From contig SLNK01000041.1 in the NCBI GenBank assembly GCA_007133095.1, positions 1 to 9,219 of the forward strand: 9,219 bases of DNA, read 5' to 3'. Positions 1 through 6,786 of the stretch are shown piece after piece. Every line of letters begins with the position of its first letter. The first letter of the stretch is position 1. Below the pieces are notes generated by a model. It made no database searches, was not told the origin of the DNA, and saw nothing but the letters and a program-made list of their open reading frames with translations. The DNA is from Candidatus Peregrinibacteria bacterium (GTDB taxonomy: Bacteria; Patescibacteriota; Gracilibacteria; UBA1369; LOWO2-01-FULL-3). Position numbers and translations under genes: made by a program.

Positions 1-314
1 CGTTCCGGGAAAGCCACGTAAAACTTTATACTGCGATTTATACTGGCAATTTCAAAACTCACATGCTCGGGACTGTATCCCCTAAGTTTTTCAAAAAATC
101 CGAATTTTGTCTGAATCCCGTGCAAAGTTGAAAAAATGTTCTCCGCGGCCATAGGGCCGGCTTCGTTTTCCTTAGGAACTCTAACCTGTAAAACTTTATA
201 TTGTGTATTAAATTTTCTCCTAAAGCTCATGAAACGCGAGATAAGACCGTATAAAACGACCAATCCCGCAAAAATTATTATTCCCGTACCCAAATGAATA
301 AAAAACTCTTTCAT
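1..314 (-). CDS. N-terminal part of a membrane-anchored VirB4/HerA-like ATPase-family protein (partial at left edge)
   Basis: My own translation from the ATG at 314-312 gives 104 codons that run off the window. Seen: a short polar start, one strong membrane segment (about residues 5-26), a basic stretch (RFMSFRRKF), then a soluble region beginning YKVLQVRVPKENEAGPMAAE, followed by FSTLHGI (61-67) and a strand-like SFEIASINRSIKFYVAFPE (86-104). This order (one membrane helix, 'LQVRVPKEN', 'AAENIFSTLHGI', 'SFEIxSxxxxIxFYV') matches, from memory, the N-terminus of large CPR proteins that carry a DUF87/type IV secretion-like DNA-binding ATPase domain further on. The ATPase domain itself lies outside the window, so that part is inference. 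The gene has its own promoter overlapping the end of ruvX and an apparently leaderless start. It could instead be a standalone membrane protein sharing only this N-terminal domain. Confidence 0.6.
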   Translation of the reverse strand, partial: MKEFFIHLGTGIIIFAGLVVLYGLISRFMSFRRKFNTQYKVLQVRVPKENEAGPMAAENIFSTLHGIQTKFGFFEKLRGYSPEHVSFEIASINRSIKFYVAFPE

Positions 315-321
315 ACCGCAG

Positions 322-349
322 ATTATAGCTTAAGCCGACAAGTTATCAA
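322..349 (-). promoter_or_regulatory. Sigma70-like promoter for the leftmost gene, built over the ruvX stop codons
   Basis: Read on the minus strand, TTGATA (349-344, 5 of 6 to the -35 consensus) is separated by 16 nt from a perfect TATAAT (327-322). Counting the last -10 base as -7 puts the start of transcription at about 315, one base before the ATG at 314. The predicted transcript is therefore leaderless or nearly so. The -35 box contains the in-frame TGA TAA stops of ruvX. It is predicted from sequence alone. Confidence 0.65.
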
Positions 350-765
350 AGAATAGTATCAAAATACCTTTGCAAAATAACTTGAGCCGCGTGGGCATCC
401 AATCTCTCCCCAGCGGTTCTGGCATCCTTCCCCACCAACTGCTCAGCCTCAAAAGAACTTAATCTCTCATCAAACAATTCAATGTCTATCTCCAAACCCT
501 TAAGTCTTTTTTGTAATAAATCAACAAATTGCTCCACCTTTTCTACAAGAAAATTCCTTTTTTGGTCCTCCCTCATACTCAAAGGCAGTCCCACCACTAT
601 CTTCCTTACTCCAAGCTCCTCACATAAAGAAAAAATCCGGTCTTCAACGCCCTCCTTGTTCTCAAAAACATCCCTGGGAAAAGCAATCTTTATATCCAAA
701 TCGCCCGTCGCCAATCCTATATGCTTGGTTCCGTAATCCACAGCCAAAACTTTCCCCTTCTTCAT
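346..765 (-). CDS. ruvX: YqgF/RuvX family putative pre-16S rRNA nuclease (Holliday junction resolvase-like fold)
   Basis: 139 aa, the usual length of the family. This RNase H-like protein is known for maturing the 5' end of 16S rRNA; an older proposal is Holliday junction resolution. Seen: the first acidic motif LAVDYGTKHIGLA (D10), the second strand KIVVGLPLSM (55-64), the DERLSSFEAEQL motif (99-110, with D99 and E100), and the C-terminal RLDAHAAQVILQ (121-132, D123). All catalytic carboxylates expected of the family are present, so it looks functional. The ATG at 765 starts 8 nt after the rplI stop, so the two genes are probably co-transcribed. The gene ends in tandem TGA TAA stops, which also form part of the -35 box of the next gene. 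No Shine-Dalgarno sequence is seen at 5-12 nt from the start. Confidence 0.95.
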   Translation of the reverse strand: MKKGKVLAVDYGTKHIGLATGDLDIKIAFPRDVFENKEGVEDRIFSLCEELGVRKIVVGLPLSMREDQKRNFLVEKVEQFVDLLQKRLKGLEIDIELFDERLSSFEAEQLVGKDARTAGERLDAHAAQVILQRYFDTIL

Positions 766-773
766 AAGAAAAT

Positions 774-1217
774 TTATTCAGCCTCCACAACAACCGTAAT
801 TTCCTGCTCAAATCCTTCTCCCAACTTAACATTCAAAGAATGTTCTCCCACTTCCTTAATATTCTTCGTTTCAACAAAAGAGTCATCCAATCTCACCGCG
901 GCCTCTTTTTCAATTGCATCCAAGACCAAAGACTTATCAACAGCGGCGTAAAGTTTTCCGGTTTTAGTAGCCTTAAGCTTCAAAACCAACTTCACCCCTT
1001 TCAACTTCTCAACAACCTCCTTCGCGTTTTCAAGCAATTGCTCTTTCTCCATAACCATCTTCTCATTGCGCTTTTCTGTAAGCTTTTTAACGGAATCATT
1101 CGCAAGAACCGCAAACCCCTTGGGAAGTAAATAATTTCGAAAATATCCGGGCTTAACATTCACAATGTCCCCTCTTCGACCCAATTTAACAACATTTTCA
1201 TTTAGTAGAACCTGCAT
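774..1217 (-). CDS. rplI: 50S ribosomal protein L9
   Basis: 147 aa, close to the standard length of L9. It binds 23S rRNA through its N-terminal domain and reaches out from the L1 side of the large subunit. Seen: the N-terminal domain with the family signature around residues 13-34 (GRRGDIVNVKPGYFRNYLLP, then KG), a long charged connecting helix (about 41-75), and the C-terminal domain starting KATKTGKLYAAV (82-93) with the later EVGEHSLNVKL (122-132). Both domains are complete. It lies 59 nt downstream of the solute-binding protein gene, the largest gap in this gene run, and 8 nt upstream of ruvX. Some CPR groups, notably Microgenomates, are reported to lack L9, so its presence has some taxonomic value. 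Confidence 0.97.
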   Translation of the reverse strand: MQVLLNENVVKLGRRGDIVNVKPGYFRNYLLPKGFAVLANDSVKKLTEKRNEKMVMEKEQLLENAKEVVEKLKGVKLVLKLKATKTGKLYAAVDKSLVLDAIEKEAAVRLDDSFVETKNIKEVGEHSLNVKLGEGFEQEITVVVEAE

Positions 1218-1276
1218 AATTAAAATTTAAGTGCCACATATAAATACCTAATCCGCTTCCCAAAGTAAAGAGAAAA

Positions 1277-2959
1277 TTATTTTACAAGACTCCAGGAAGA
1301 AATTTTGGCAAATCTATCGCTGGAAAACACAAGCCCACTCATATCGATACCGGAAGCCTTCCCATCGGTAGCATAGTAGTAAACAGGCCGATACAAAAAC
1401 ACCGCAGGTACATCCTCACGCAATATTTTACCCAACTCCCCCAACCTCGTTTCTTTTTCTTCCTTATCAAAAGTGGATCTTATGGCCTCAATCAAACTGT
1501 CAACTCTGAAGCTCTTATAATTTGAAAAATTCTGTCCTCTGGGGCCGGCCTGAGTTGAATGCCAATAAGAGTAAGTATCAAGGTTGTATCCCAAAATTTG
1601 ACCGACAAGCAGAAGGTCGTAACTTCGCAACATAATTTGATTATTGAATTCCTCCTGAGGCAAAAAATCCGTTCTTATATCTACGCCAATATCGCGCCAT
1701 GATTGTTCCAAGAATTCCACAACCTTTAAAGTTTCCTCGAATTGATAAGTCCCTTCGTCATAGAGTCGAGCTATTAGACGCAACTCCAGAGAATTTCCAT
1801 CGGAATCGTATCGCAATCCTTCATGATCAACATCCTCCGAATCATAACTATACCCTGAATCCTTCATAGCGCCCTGAGCTTGGTCAAAATCAGCCTGATA
1901 AACCCATTCATCTTGATCCAGTTCCATCAGCGGAGTATCCACTCTTATCTTATCACGCGAATCCCCTATCAAATCATCTTTTTCAATAGCCTTTTGCAAA
2001 GCCAATCGGATTTTTTGTCTGTTTTTAAGAGCTTCACTTTCCATGTTCATAAAAACGGCGACATATTGAGGCAACTCATAAGGGATAAGATCAAATCGAT
2101 CACTATCATCAAAATAAGGTATATGACGTCCGGAAACTTTTGAAACACCGTTAACGGAATCCACCCTCTCAACCAAAGCGTCCATAGTGGGATAAGCAAG
2201 AAATCTCATAAGCTCAATTCCGGGCCTCTCCCCATAATAATCAGGGTTCCTTTCAAGAACAATCTGCGTACGCCCGTCCGGAAAAGATTCTACCGCATCT
2301 CTGACCTTATACGGCCCCGTACCAATCGGGTTTCGATTAAAATCACTCTCTAACAAATCTCCTGCAAAAACATTCCCAAGAACATGTTTCGGTAAAATCC
2401 CGACCGTAAAATTACTAACAAAGAAAACATTGGGCTTCTCTAAAGTAAATTTAACAGTTCTATCATCTACAAGATCAATCTGCACCCCCTCAAAATTCGT
2501 TTTTAAAATTTCGTTCTGGAAAGCCGGATCCTTGATAATCTCGCCAAATGTAAAATATACATCATCAGCAATCAAAGGCCTTCCGTCATGCCACTTTATT
2601 CCCTCCCTGATTCTAAAAGTATATTCTTTTTTGTCCTCACTGATGGAAACGCGCGCAACATCCTCAACAACTGTTTTATTCTCAGGATCATATTTCATAA
2701 GTCCGGAAAAAACCAAAGAAGAAACTTCCCTATCGGCTTCATTATAATCGACAAAAAGAGGATTTACATTTTGAATGCCGCTTCTGGAAACAATTCCCTC
2801 GGTATAAAGATCCGTATCCCCAAACCCAAAAAGACCGTATGGAAAAACTGTCATCTTAACGATCATCAACAAAAAAAGCGCGACAGCAAAAGCGGAAATT
2901 ATTTTGTCCCGATAATCATAGGTCTTTAAGACCGCCGAAATTTTACGAAAAAAATTCAT
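1277..2959 (-). CDS. Membrane-anchored ABC transporter substrate-binding protein, family 5 (peptide/oligopeptide type)
   Basis: 560 aa. Family 5 proteins bind peptides or similar solutes outside the membrane and deliver them to an ABC importer. Seen: a basic cytoplasmic start, one membrane helix at about residues 20-39, then a periplasmic-type domain. Family motifs are YTEGIV and NVNPLFV (52-70), LVFSGLMKYD (82-91), IREGIKWHDGRPLIADDVYF (117-136), NPIGTGPYKV (210-219), NPDYYGERP (238-246) and, near the C-terminus, YSYWHSTQAGP and EDVPAVFLYRPVYYY. There is no lipobox cysteine, so the protein is probably held by an uncleaved signal anchor instead of a lipid. No permease or ATPase gene lies in the window, so its partners are unknown. 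It starts 3 nt after the secG stop, which implies co-transcription. The ligand cannot be read from sequence. Confidence 0.92.
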   Translation of the reverse strand: MNFFRKISAVLKTYDYRDKIISAFAVALFLLMIVKMTVFPYGLFGFGDTDLYTEGIVSRSGIQNVNPLFVDYNEADREVSSLVFSGLMKYDPENKTVVEDVARVSISEDKKEYTFRIREGIKWHDGRPLIADDVYFTFGEIIKDPAFQNEILKTNFEGVQIDLVDDRTVKFTLEKPNVFFVSNFTVGILPKHVLGNVFAGDLLESDFNRNPIGTGPYKVRDAVESFPDGRTQIVLERNPDYYGERPGIELMRFLAYPTMDALVERVDSVNGVSKVSGRHIPYFDDSDRFDLIPYELPQYVAVFMNMESEALKNRQKIRLALQKAIEKDDLIGDSRDKIRVDTPLMELDQDEWVYQADFDQAQGAMKDSGYSYDSEDVDHEGLRYDSDGNSLELRLIARLYDEGTYQFEETLKVVEFLEQSWRDIGVDIRTDFLPQEEFNNQIMLRSYDLLLVGQILGYNLDTYSYWHSTQAGPRGQNFSNYKSFRVDSLIEAIRSTFDKEEKETRLGELGKILREDVPAVFLYRPVYYYATDGKASGIDMSGLVFSSDRFAKISSWSLVK

Positions 2960-2962
2960 ACT

Positions 2963-3178
2963 TTAAACGAAAAGAAAAGCTATGGAGTTGGCCAGGAACA
3001 ACACCGCCAAAACGATTGTGGCATTAGCCAAAAATTTTTCAGCTCCTCTTTTGCTTGTATGAAACCCTCCTCCACCACCGAATGTAGCACTTAAACCTGT
3101 GCCTCTGTTCTGAGTTAAAATTGCAAGAACCAACAAAATGGATAAAATTACCTGAATGAACAATAACAATGACTGCAT
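2963..3178 (-). CDS. secG: Protein translocase subunit SecG
   Basis: 71 aa, a typical SecG length. SecG is the small accessory subunit of the SecYEG channel and assists SecA-driven protein export. Seen: a first membrane helix (about residues 4-22), the conserved loop LTQNRGTGLSATFGGGGG (21-38) with its Gly-rich FGGGGGF run, the basic segment SKRGAEKFL (42-50), and a second membrane helix (about 51-70). The gene is packed tightly, 2 nt after the upstream small membrane protein gene and 3 nt before the solute-binding protein gene. Both neighbours encode products that need membrane insertion, but that pairing may simply reflect genome compaction. Confidence 0.96.
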   Translation of the reverse strand: MQSLLLFIQVILSILLVLAILTQNRGTGLSATFGGGGGFHTSKRGAEKFLANATIVLAVLFLANSIAFLFV

Positions 3179-3180
3179 AT

Positions 3181-3552
3181 TTATTTTATTAGAAAATTCA
3201 ATAACCAGTTAGTAATACCGAACACAATAGCCCCTATAACATAGGTAGCCAAATTTGGAAAGACCAAAGTAACCTCTCTAAACTCCATAACCCCGATAAA
3301 ATAACTCAAAAACCACAAAATAAACATATTTATGACTATCAGGAAAAGCCCCCCGCTTAGAATCACAAACGGTAAAGAAAGTGCCGTTATTAAAGGTTTC
3401 ATTAAAAAATTAACAAGTCCCAGAATAATTCCCCCAAGTACAAAAAAATCCAATCCACCGGAATATTGAATATCGGTTACAACTAAAACCAAAAACCACA
3501 GAACAAAAGCGTTAAGCAGTATGGACCAGATAGGTTTAGCGATAACGTTCAT
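3181..3552 (-). CDS. Small four-helix membrane protein of the phage holin 4 superfamily (YvlD-like)
   Basis: 123 aa and strongly hydrophobic, with four predicted membrane helices at about residues 7-26, 36-56, 58-82 and 102-122. Family-like motifs are GLVNFLMKPL (45-54) followed by LSLPF (58-62), the LFLIVINMFILW helix (69-80) and the final GITNWLLNFL (112-121). These match the widespread 'phage holin family protein' set that includes B. subtilis YvlD. In spite of the name, most chromosomal members have no proven lytic role, and nothing phage-like surrounds this one. The gene sits between ileS (9 nt) and secG (2 nt) in what looks like one operon. Its function is unknown. Confidence 0.85.
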   Translation of the reverse strand: MNVIAKPIWSILLNAFVLWFLVLVVTDIQYSGGLDFFVLGGIILGLVNFLMKPLITALSLPFVILSGGLFLIVINMFILWFLSYFIGVMEFREVTLVFPNLATYVIGAIVFGITNWLLNFLIK

Positions 3553-3561
3553 AAAAAAATA

Positions 3562-6500
3562 TTAAAGCTTTCTTACGGCAATTCTAACCTTTTCTCCGTC
3601 CATTTCAAGCTCAGTATGCTGATCCCACTCCATATTCCCACTCTGTTGAAGCTCGTCGGCAAGAGTTTCTTTCTTAATATAATCGGCGAATTCCGTTACA
3701 GCATTCTCTACATCACCTGCGGAATTAATTAAAACAAATATTCTATCATCCACCTGATAATCCGCCTTTTTCCTAAGCTCTTGAATATATCGAACGATAT
3801 CTCTTGCATACCCCTCCATCCTAAGATCGTCACTCACAAATGTGTCCAAAGCAACAACAACCCCCTCTTCGCTTGCAACATCGTATCCCTCCTTCCCCTT
3901 GAACCCCACAGAAACCTCGTCTCCGGAAAGCTCGATTTTTCCCATCTTTACAACTCCATCAATCAGATCAAATTCACCGTTTTTAACTTTCCGTATGATG
4001 TTTTGAACCTCTCCACCATATTTTGGCCCAAGAACTTTTGCGTTTGGCTGGACAAAAACATCAACTATCTCAGAAGACTCCTTTATAAACTCCAAATTCT
4101 TGACATTCAATTCCTCTAAAATCACATCTTTTTGCGCGTGAATCAAATCTTCCTTAATTCCTTCGGGCAACGCAATTTTGACCCCCGCAAGAGGCTGTCT
4201 AACCTTAATTTTAGCTTTTGACCTAACACTATGTCCCAAATTCACTATCGTTCTAAGCAAGCGAATTTCTTCATTCAACTTCTCATCAATAAATCTTTCA
4301 TTTGCAGTAGGCCAATCCTCCAGATGAACCGAATCCTTATCGGTAAGGTTTTTATAAATTTCTTCCGCAACATACGGCATAAACGGAGCAATCAATTTAC
4401 TGAACTGAACAAGAACGATGTATAAGGTTTGATAAGCCTGATTCTTATCATCATCATTTTCACTCTTCCAGAAGCGCCTTCGGGACCTTCGCACATACCA
4501 ATTCGAAAGATTTTCCAAAAAGTCCTGCATGGGCCTTGTGGCTCTTACCAAATTATATTTGTCCATTTGTTCAGTAACCTCCTTCATCAAGCTGTTCAAC
4601 TCTGACAATATCCATGCGTCCAACTGATTTTCCGGCTTAAAGCTGTCAAACTCATGGGAAGGCTCCCATTTATCAATCTTCGCATACGTTACGAAGAAGC
4701 TGTAAGTATTCCAAAGGGTTAGAGTGAATTTTTTGACGATTTCCTCTATATGAGCATCTGAAAACCGGACATCGTCGGCCAAAGCAACGGGAGAGCTGTA
4801 GAGAAAATATCGAAGACTGTCCACTCCTTTCGCGGAAAACAATTCGTCAGGATCCGGGTAATTCTTTTTGCGTTTAGACAATTTTTCTCCGTCCGCCGCC
4901 AGCATTATTCCGTTAACGATGACATTTTTGAAAGCGGGTTTATTAAAAAGAATTGTGGAAATAACATGCAAAGTATAAAACCATCCTCTGGTCTGATCCA
5001 ACCCCTCGGCGATAAAATCAGCCGGAAAATTATTTTCAAACTCCTCCTTATTCTGAAACGGATAATGTAAATGCGCGTAAGGCATAGCGCCACTTTCAAA
5101 CCAACAATCCAAAACATCCGAGATTCGACTCATTTCAGAAGAACATTCCGGACATTTGAAAGTTATTTCATCAATATAAGGCTTGTGTAAATCAAGTTCC
5201 CCGTCTCTTTCCGGAAGCTTTCCGTCGGAATATTTTTTCAATTCCTCAACAGAACCGATACAAACCTGCTTACCGCAACCGCACTCCCAAACCGGAATGG
5301 CGCATCCCCAAAACCTGTTACGTGAAATTGCCCAATCCCGGGCACCTTCAAGCCACTTCCCAAACCTTCCATCCTTGATATGCTCCGGTTGCCAATGAAT
5401 TTTTTTATTATTTTCGATCAATCGGTTCTTAATGTCCGTCACCTTTATAAAAAGGGACCTCGTCGAATAATTAAGCAAAGGAGTATCACACCTCCAACAA
5501 TGGGGATAACTATGCTTGTAGTTTTGTTTTTTGAAAAGCAATCCCTTTTCATGAAGATGAATCGCGATGTTCAAATCCTGCCCCTTAACAAACTTTCCGG
5601 CAAAATCCTTCACCTCCTCCTTGAAAGTTCCATCCATATTCACATGTTGAATCATCGCGGTCTCCTTTTCCTTCCCCAAATTGTAATCGTCTTCACCGAA
5701 CATCGGTGCGATATGAACAACCCCGGTCCCATCCTCGGTAGTTACAAAGTCGCCAAATTGAAAAGTATAAATCTTGCCCGCGACATCATCGTAATATTGG
5801 AAAAGAGGCTCATAAGTAAGTCCTTCAATCTTTCTGATTTTTACTTCTTTTATAATCACAAACTCATTATCTCCAAAAACCGATTCGCACAAATCCTCCG
5901 CCAGAATATATGTCTCCTGTTTGCCCTCATCATTCTTCGCGGCAACCAGAACATACTTAATATCCGGCCCGAAAGCCAAAGCAACGTTCCCAATCAGCGT
6001 CCAGGGGGTTGTTGTCCACGCAAGCGCATAAACTTCTTTTTCTTTCAACCCCAAAGCCTTTATCGCGTCTTCACCAAGTTTGAATTTTGCGATGACTGAC
6101 AGATCGGTTACATCCTTATACCCCTGAGAAACCTCAAAATTGGAAAGCGCAGTCTCACAACGCGGACATACATGCATGGATTTATGCCCCGAATAAACCA
6201 ATCCTTTATCCCAGATTTGCTTAAAAACCCACCAAATGGATTCCATATACTCATTATTCAGAGTGGCATAACTTTTCGAAAAATCCACCCATCGCCCAAC
6301 GCGTTTTAAAAGCGTTTCCCACTCCTTTGTATATTTAAAAACCGATTCACGACATTTCGTATTAAAATTTTCAACACCGTATTTAACAATGTCTTTCCTC
6401 CCTTCCAGTTCCAGCTCTTTTTCAATTTCATATTCAACGGGAAGACCGTGACAATCCCAGCCGTTCGTTCTGGGAACATAGTATCCCTTCATTGTCCAAT

Positions 6501-6711
6501 AACGGGTGACGGCATCCTTAAGAGCGGTAGCGAGGATATGCCCGTAGTGCGGCATCCCGTTAGCGAAAGGCGGTCCATCAAAGAAAACAAACTTTTCATT
6601 CTCCTTTCTATGCTCCACCGATTTTTCAAAAATGTTATTCTCTTCCCAGTAACTAAGGATTTTTTTCTCCATTTCCGGAAGAGATTGTTTTGGATCAACT
6701 TTTTTAAACAT
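3562..6711 (-). CDS. ileS: Isoleucyl-tRNA synthetase, eukaryote-like type 2 (IleRS2)
   Basis: 1049 aa, full length for the type 2 family. It charges tRNA-Ile with isoleucine in the cytoplasm and edits misactivated valine. Seen: FDGPPFANG (44-52), the HIGH motif as HYGH (55-58), NGWDCHGLPVEYE (83-95), the zinc-type CPRC (182-185), the editing domain with WTTTPWTLIGN (232-242) and GTGVVHIAPMFGEDDY (328-343), CWRC (405-408), further cysteines at 477-484 and 520/523, DCWFESGAMPYA (535-546), LDQTRGWF (571-578), the KMSKS loop as KLSKR (610-614), and the anticodon-binding helix NWYVRRSRRRFW (737-748). The C-terminus (about 830-1049) is the long type 2 extension, not the bacterial type 1 zinc finger. 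Active and editing sites look intact. It is the first gene of the leftward run and has an apparently leaderless promoter. Confidence 0.98.
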   Translation of the reverse strand: MFKKVDPKQSLPEMEKKILSYWEENNIFEKSVEHRKENEKFVFFDGPPFANGMPHYGHILATALKDAVTRYWTMKGYYVPRTNGWDCHGLPVEYEIEKELELEGRKDIVKYGVENFNTKCRESVFKYTKEWETLLKRVGRWVDFSKSYATLNNEYMESIWWVFKQIWDKGLVYSGHKSMHVCPRCETALSNFEVSQGYKDVTDLSVIAKFKLGEDAIKALGLKEKEVYALAWTTTPWTLIGNVALAFGPDIKYVLVAAKNDEGKQETYILAEDLCESVFGDNEFVIIKEVKIRKIEGLTYEPLFQYYDDVAGKIYTFQFGDFVTTEDGTGVVHIAPMFGEDDYNLGKEKETAMIQHVNMDGTFKEEVKDFAGKFVKGQDLNIAIHLHEKGLLFKKQNYKHSYPHCWRCDTPLLNYSTRSLFIKVTDIKNRLIENNKKIHWQPEHIKDGRFGKWLEGARDWAISRNRFWGCAIPVWECGCGKQVCIGSVEELKKYSDGKLPERDGELDLHKPYIDEITFKCPECSSEMSRISDVLDCWFESGAMPYAHLHYPFQNKEEFENNFPADFIAEGLDQTRGWFYTLHVISTILFNKPAFKNVIVNGIMLAADGEKLSKRKKNYPDPDELFSAKGVDSLRYFLYSSPVALADDVRFSDAHIEEIVKKFTLTLWNTYSFFVTYAKIDKWEPSHEFDSFKPENQLDAWILSELNSLMKEVTEQMDKYNLVRATRPMQDFLENLSNWYVRRSRRRFWKSENDDDKNQAYQTLYIVLVQFSKLIAPFMPYVAEEIYKNLTDKDSVHLEDWPTANERFIDEKLNEEIRLLRTIVNLGHSVRSKAKIKVRQPLAGVKIALPEGIKEDLIHAQKDVILEELNVKNLEFIKESSEIVDVFVQPNAKVLGPKYGGEVQNIIRKVKNGEFDLIDGVVKMGKIELSGDEVSVGFKGKEGYDVASEEGVVVALDTFVSDDLRMEGYARDIVRYIQELRKKADYQVDDRIFVLINSAGDVENAVTEFADYIKKETLADELQQSGNMEWDQHTELEMDGEKVRIAVRKL

Positions 6712-6717
6712 ATGAAC

Positions 6718-6746
6718 AGTTTAGTTTGACATCTGAAATTTATCAA
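6718..6746 (-). promoter_or_regulatory. Predicted ileS promoter giving a leaderless transcript
   Basis: Read on the minus strand, TTGATA (6746-6741, 5 of 6) is followed after exactly 17 nt by TAAACT (6723-6718, 4 of 6 to TATAAT). The -10 box ends 6 nt before the ileS ATG at 6711, so transcription would start on the A of the ATG. The same -35 hexamer and nearly the same -10-to-ATG distance are seen at the promoter at 322-349, which strengthens the call. The -10 match alone is modest. Confidence 0.5.
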
Positions 6747-6753
6747 ATAGAAT
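6726..6753 (+). promoter_or_regulatory. Sigma70-like promoter for the plus-strand unknown gene
   Basis: A perfect TTGACA (6726-6731) is followed after 16 nt by TAGAAT (6748-6753, 5 of 6). The predicted start of transcription is near 6760, giving a leader of about 27 nt to the ATG at 6787. Its -35 box sits in the spacer of the oppositely oriented ileS promoter, and the ileS -35 box sits in its spacer. It supports the plus-strand reading frame being a real, expressed gene. Confidence 0.7.
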
Positions 6754-6771
6754 TTGCAACAAAAAATTTTG
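6744..6771. promoter_or_regulatory. Two adjacent short dyads, possible operator
   Basis: CAAAT-AGA-ATTTG (6744-6756) and CAAAA-AA-TTTTG (6760-6771) are inverted repeats with 5-bp arms. The first covers the -10 box of the plus-strand promoter and touches the -35 box of ileS; the second covers the predicted plus-strand start of transcription. The position suits a repressor site, but in AT-rich DNA of this length such short dyads can arise by chance. Confidence 0.25.
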
Positions 6772-6786
6772 TAACCCTCGAATAAA

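Noticed and set aside
18..200. 13-nt direct repeat GTAAAACTTTATA at 18-30 and 188-200
   Set aside because: Both copies lie inside one coding region in different reading frames and without further similarity around them. An AT-rich chance repeat is the simplest explanation.
346..348. UGA recoded as glycine (Gracilibacteria/Absconditabacteria code)
   Set aside because: Long proteins such as IleRS are complete in the standard code with glycines written as GGN and no internal UGA. The one UGA seen is at the natural end of ruvX, directly followed by UAA.
1241..1269. Internal promoter before rplI (minus strand TTTACT, 17 nt, TATTTA)
   Set aside because: The -35 matches 4 of 6 and the -10 only 3 of 6. 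The 59-nt gap would allow a promoter, but this match is too weak to list.
2430..2929. Plus-strand open frames antisense to the solute-binding protein gene
   Set aside because: The minus-strand frame carries clear family 5 motifs over the same bases; the plus frames show none.
3181..3552. Phage lysis gene or prophage remnant
   Set aside because: The holin name is a family label only. No endolysin, integrase or structural gene is near, and the gene is embedded in a housekeeping operon.
5380..6099. Plus-strand open frame of 239 codons inside ileS
   Set aside because: It is antisense to a fully conserved part of IleRS, has no recognisable motif and a biased basic composition. It is a shadow of the ileS codons.
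6712..6786. T-box or other riboswitch leader for ileS
   Set aside because: The whole spacer is 75 nt, it has no T-box sequence or stable stem, and the predicted transcript starts at the ATG.
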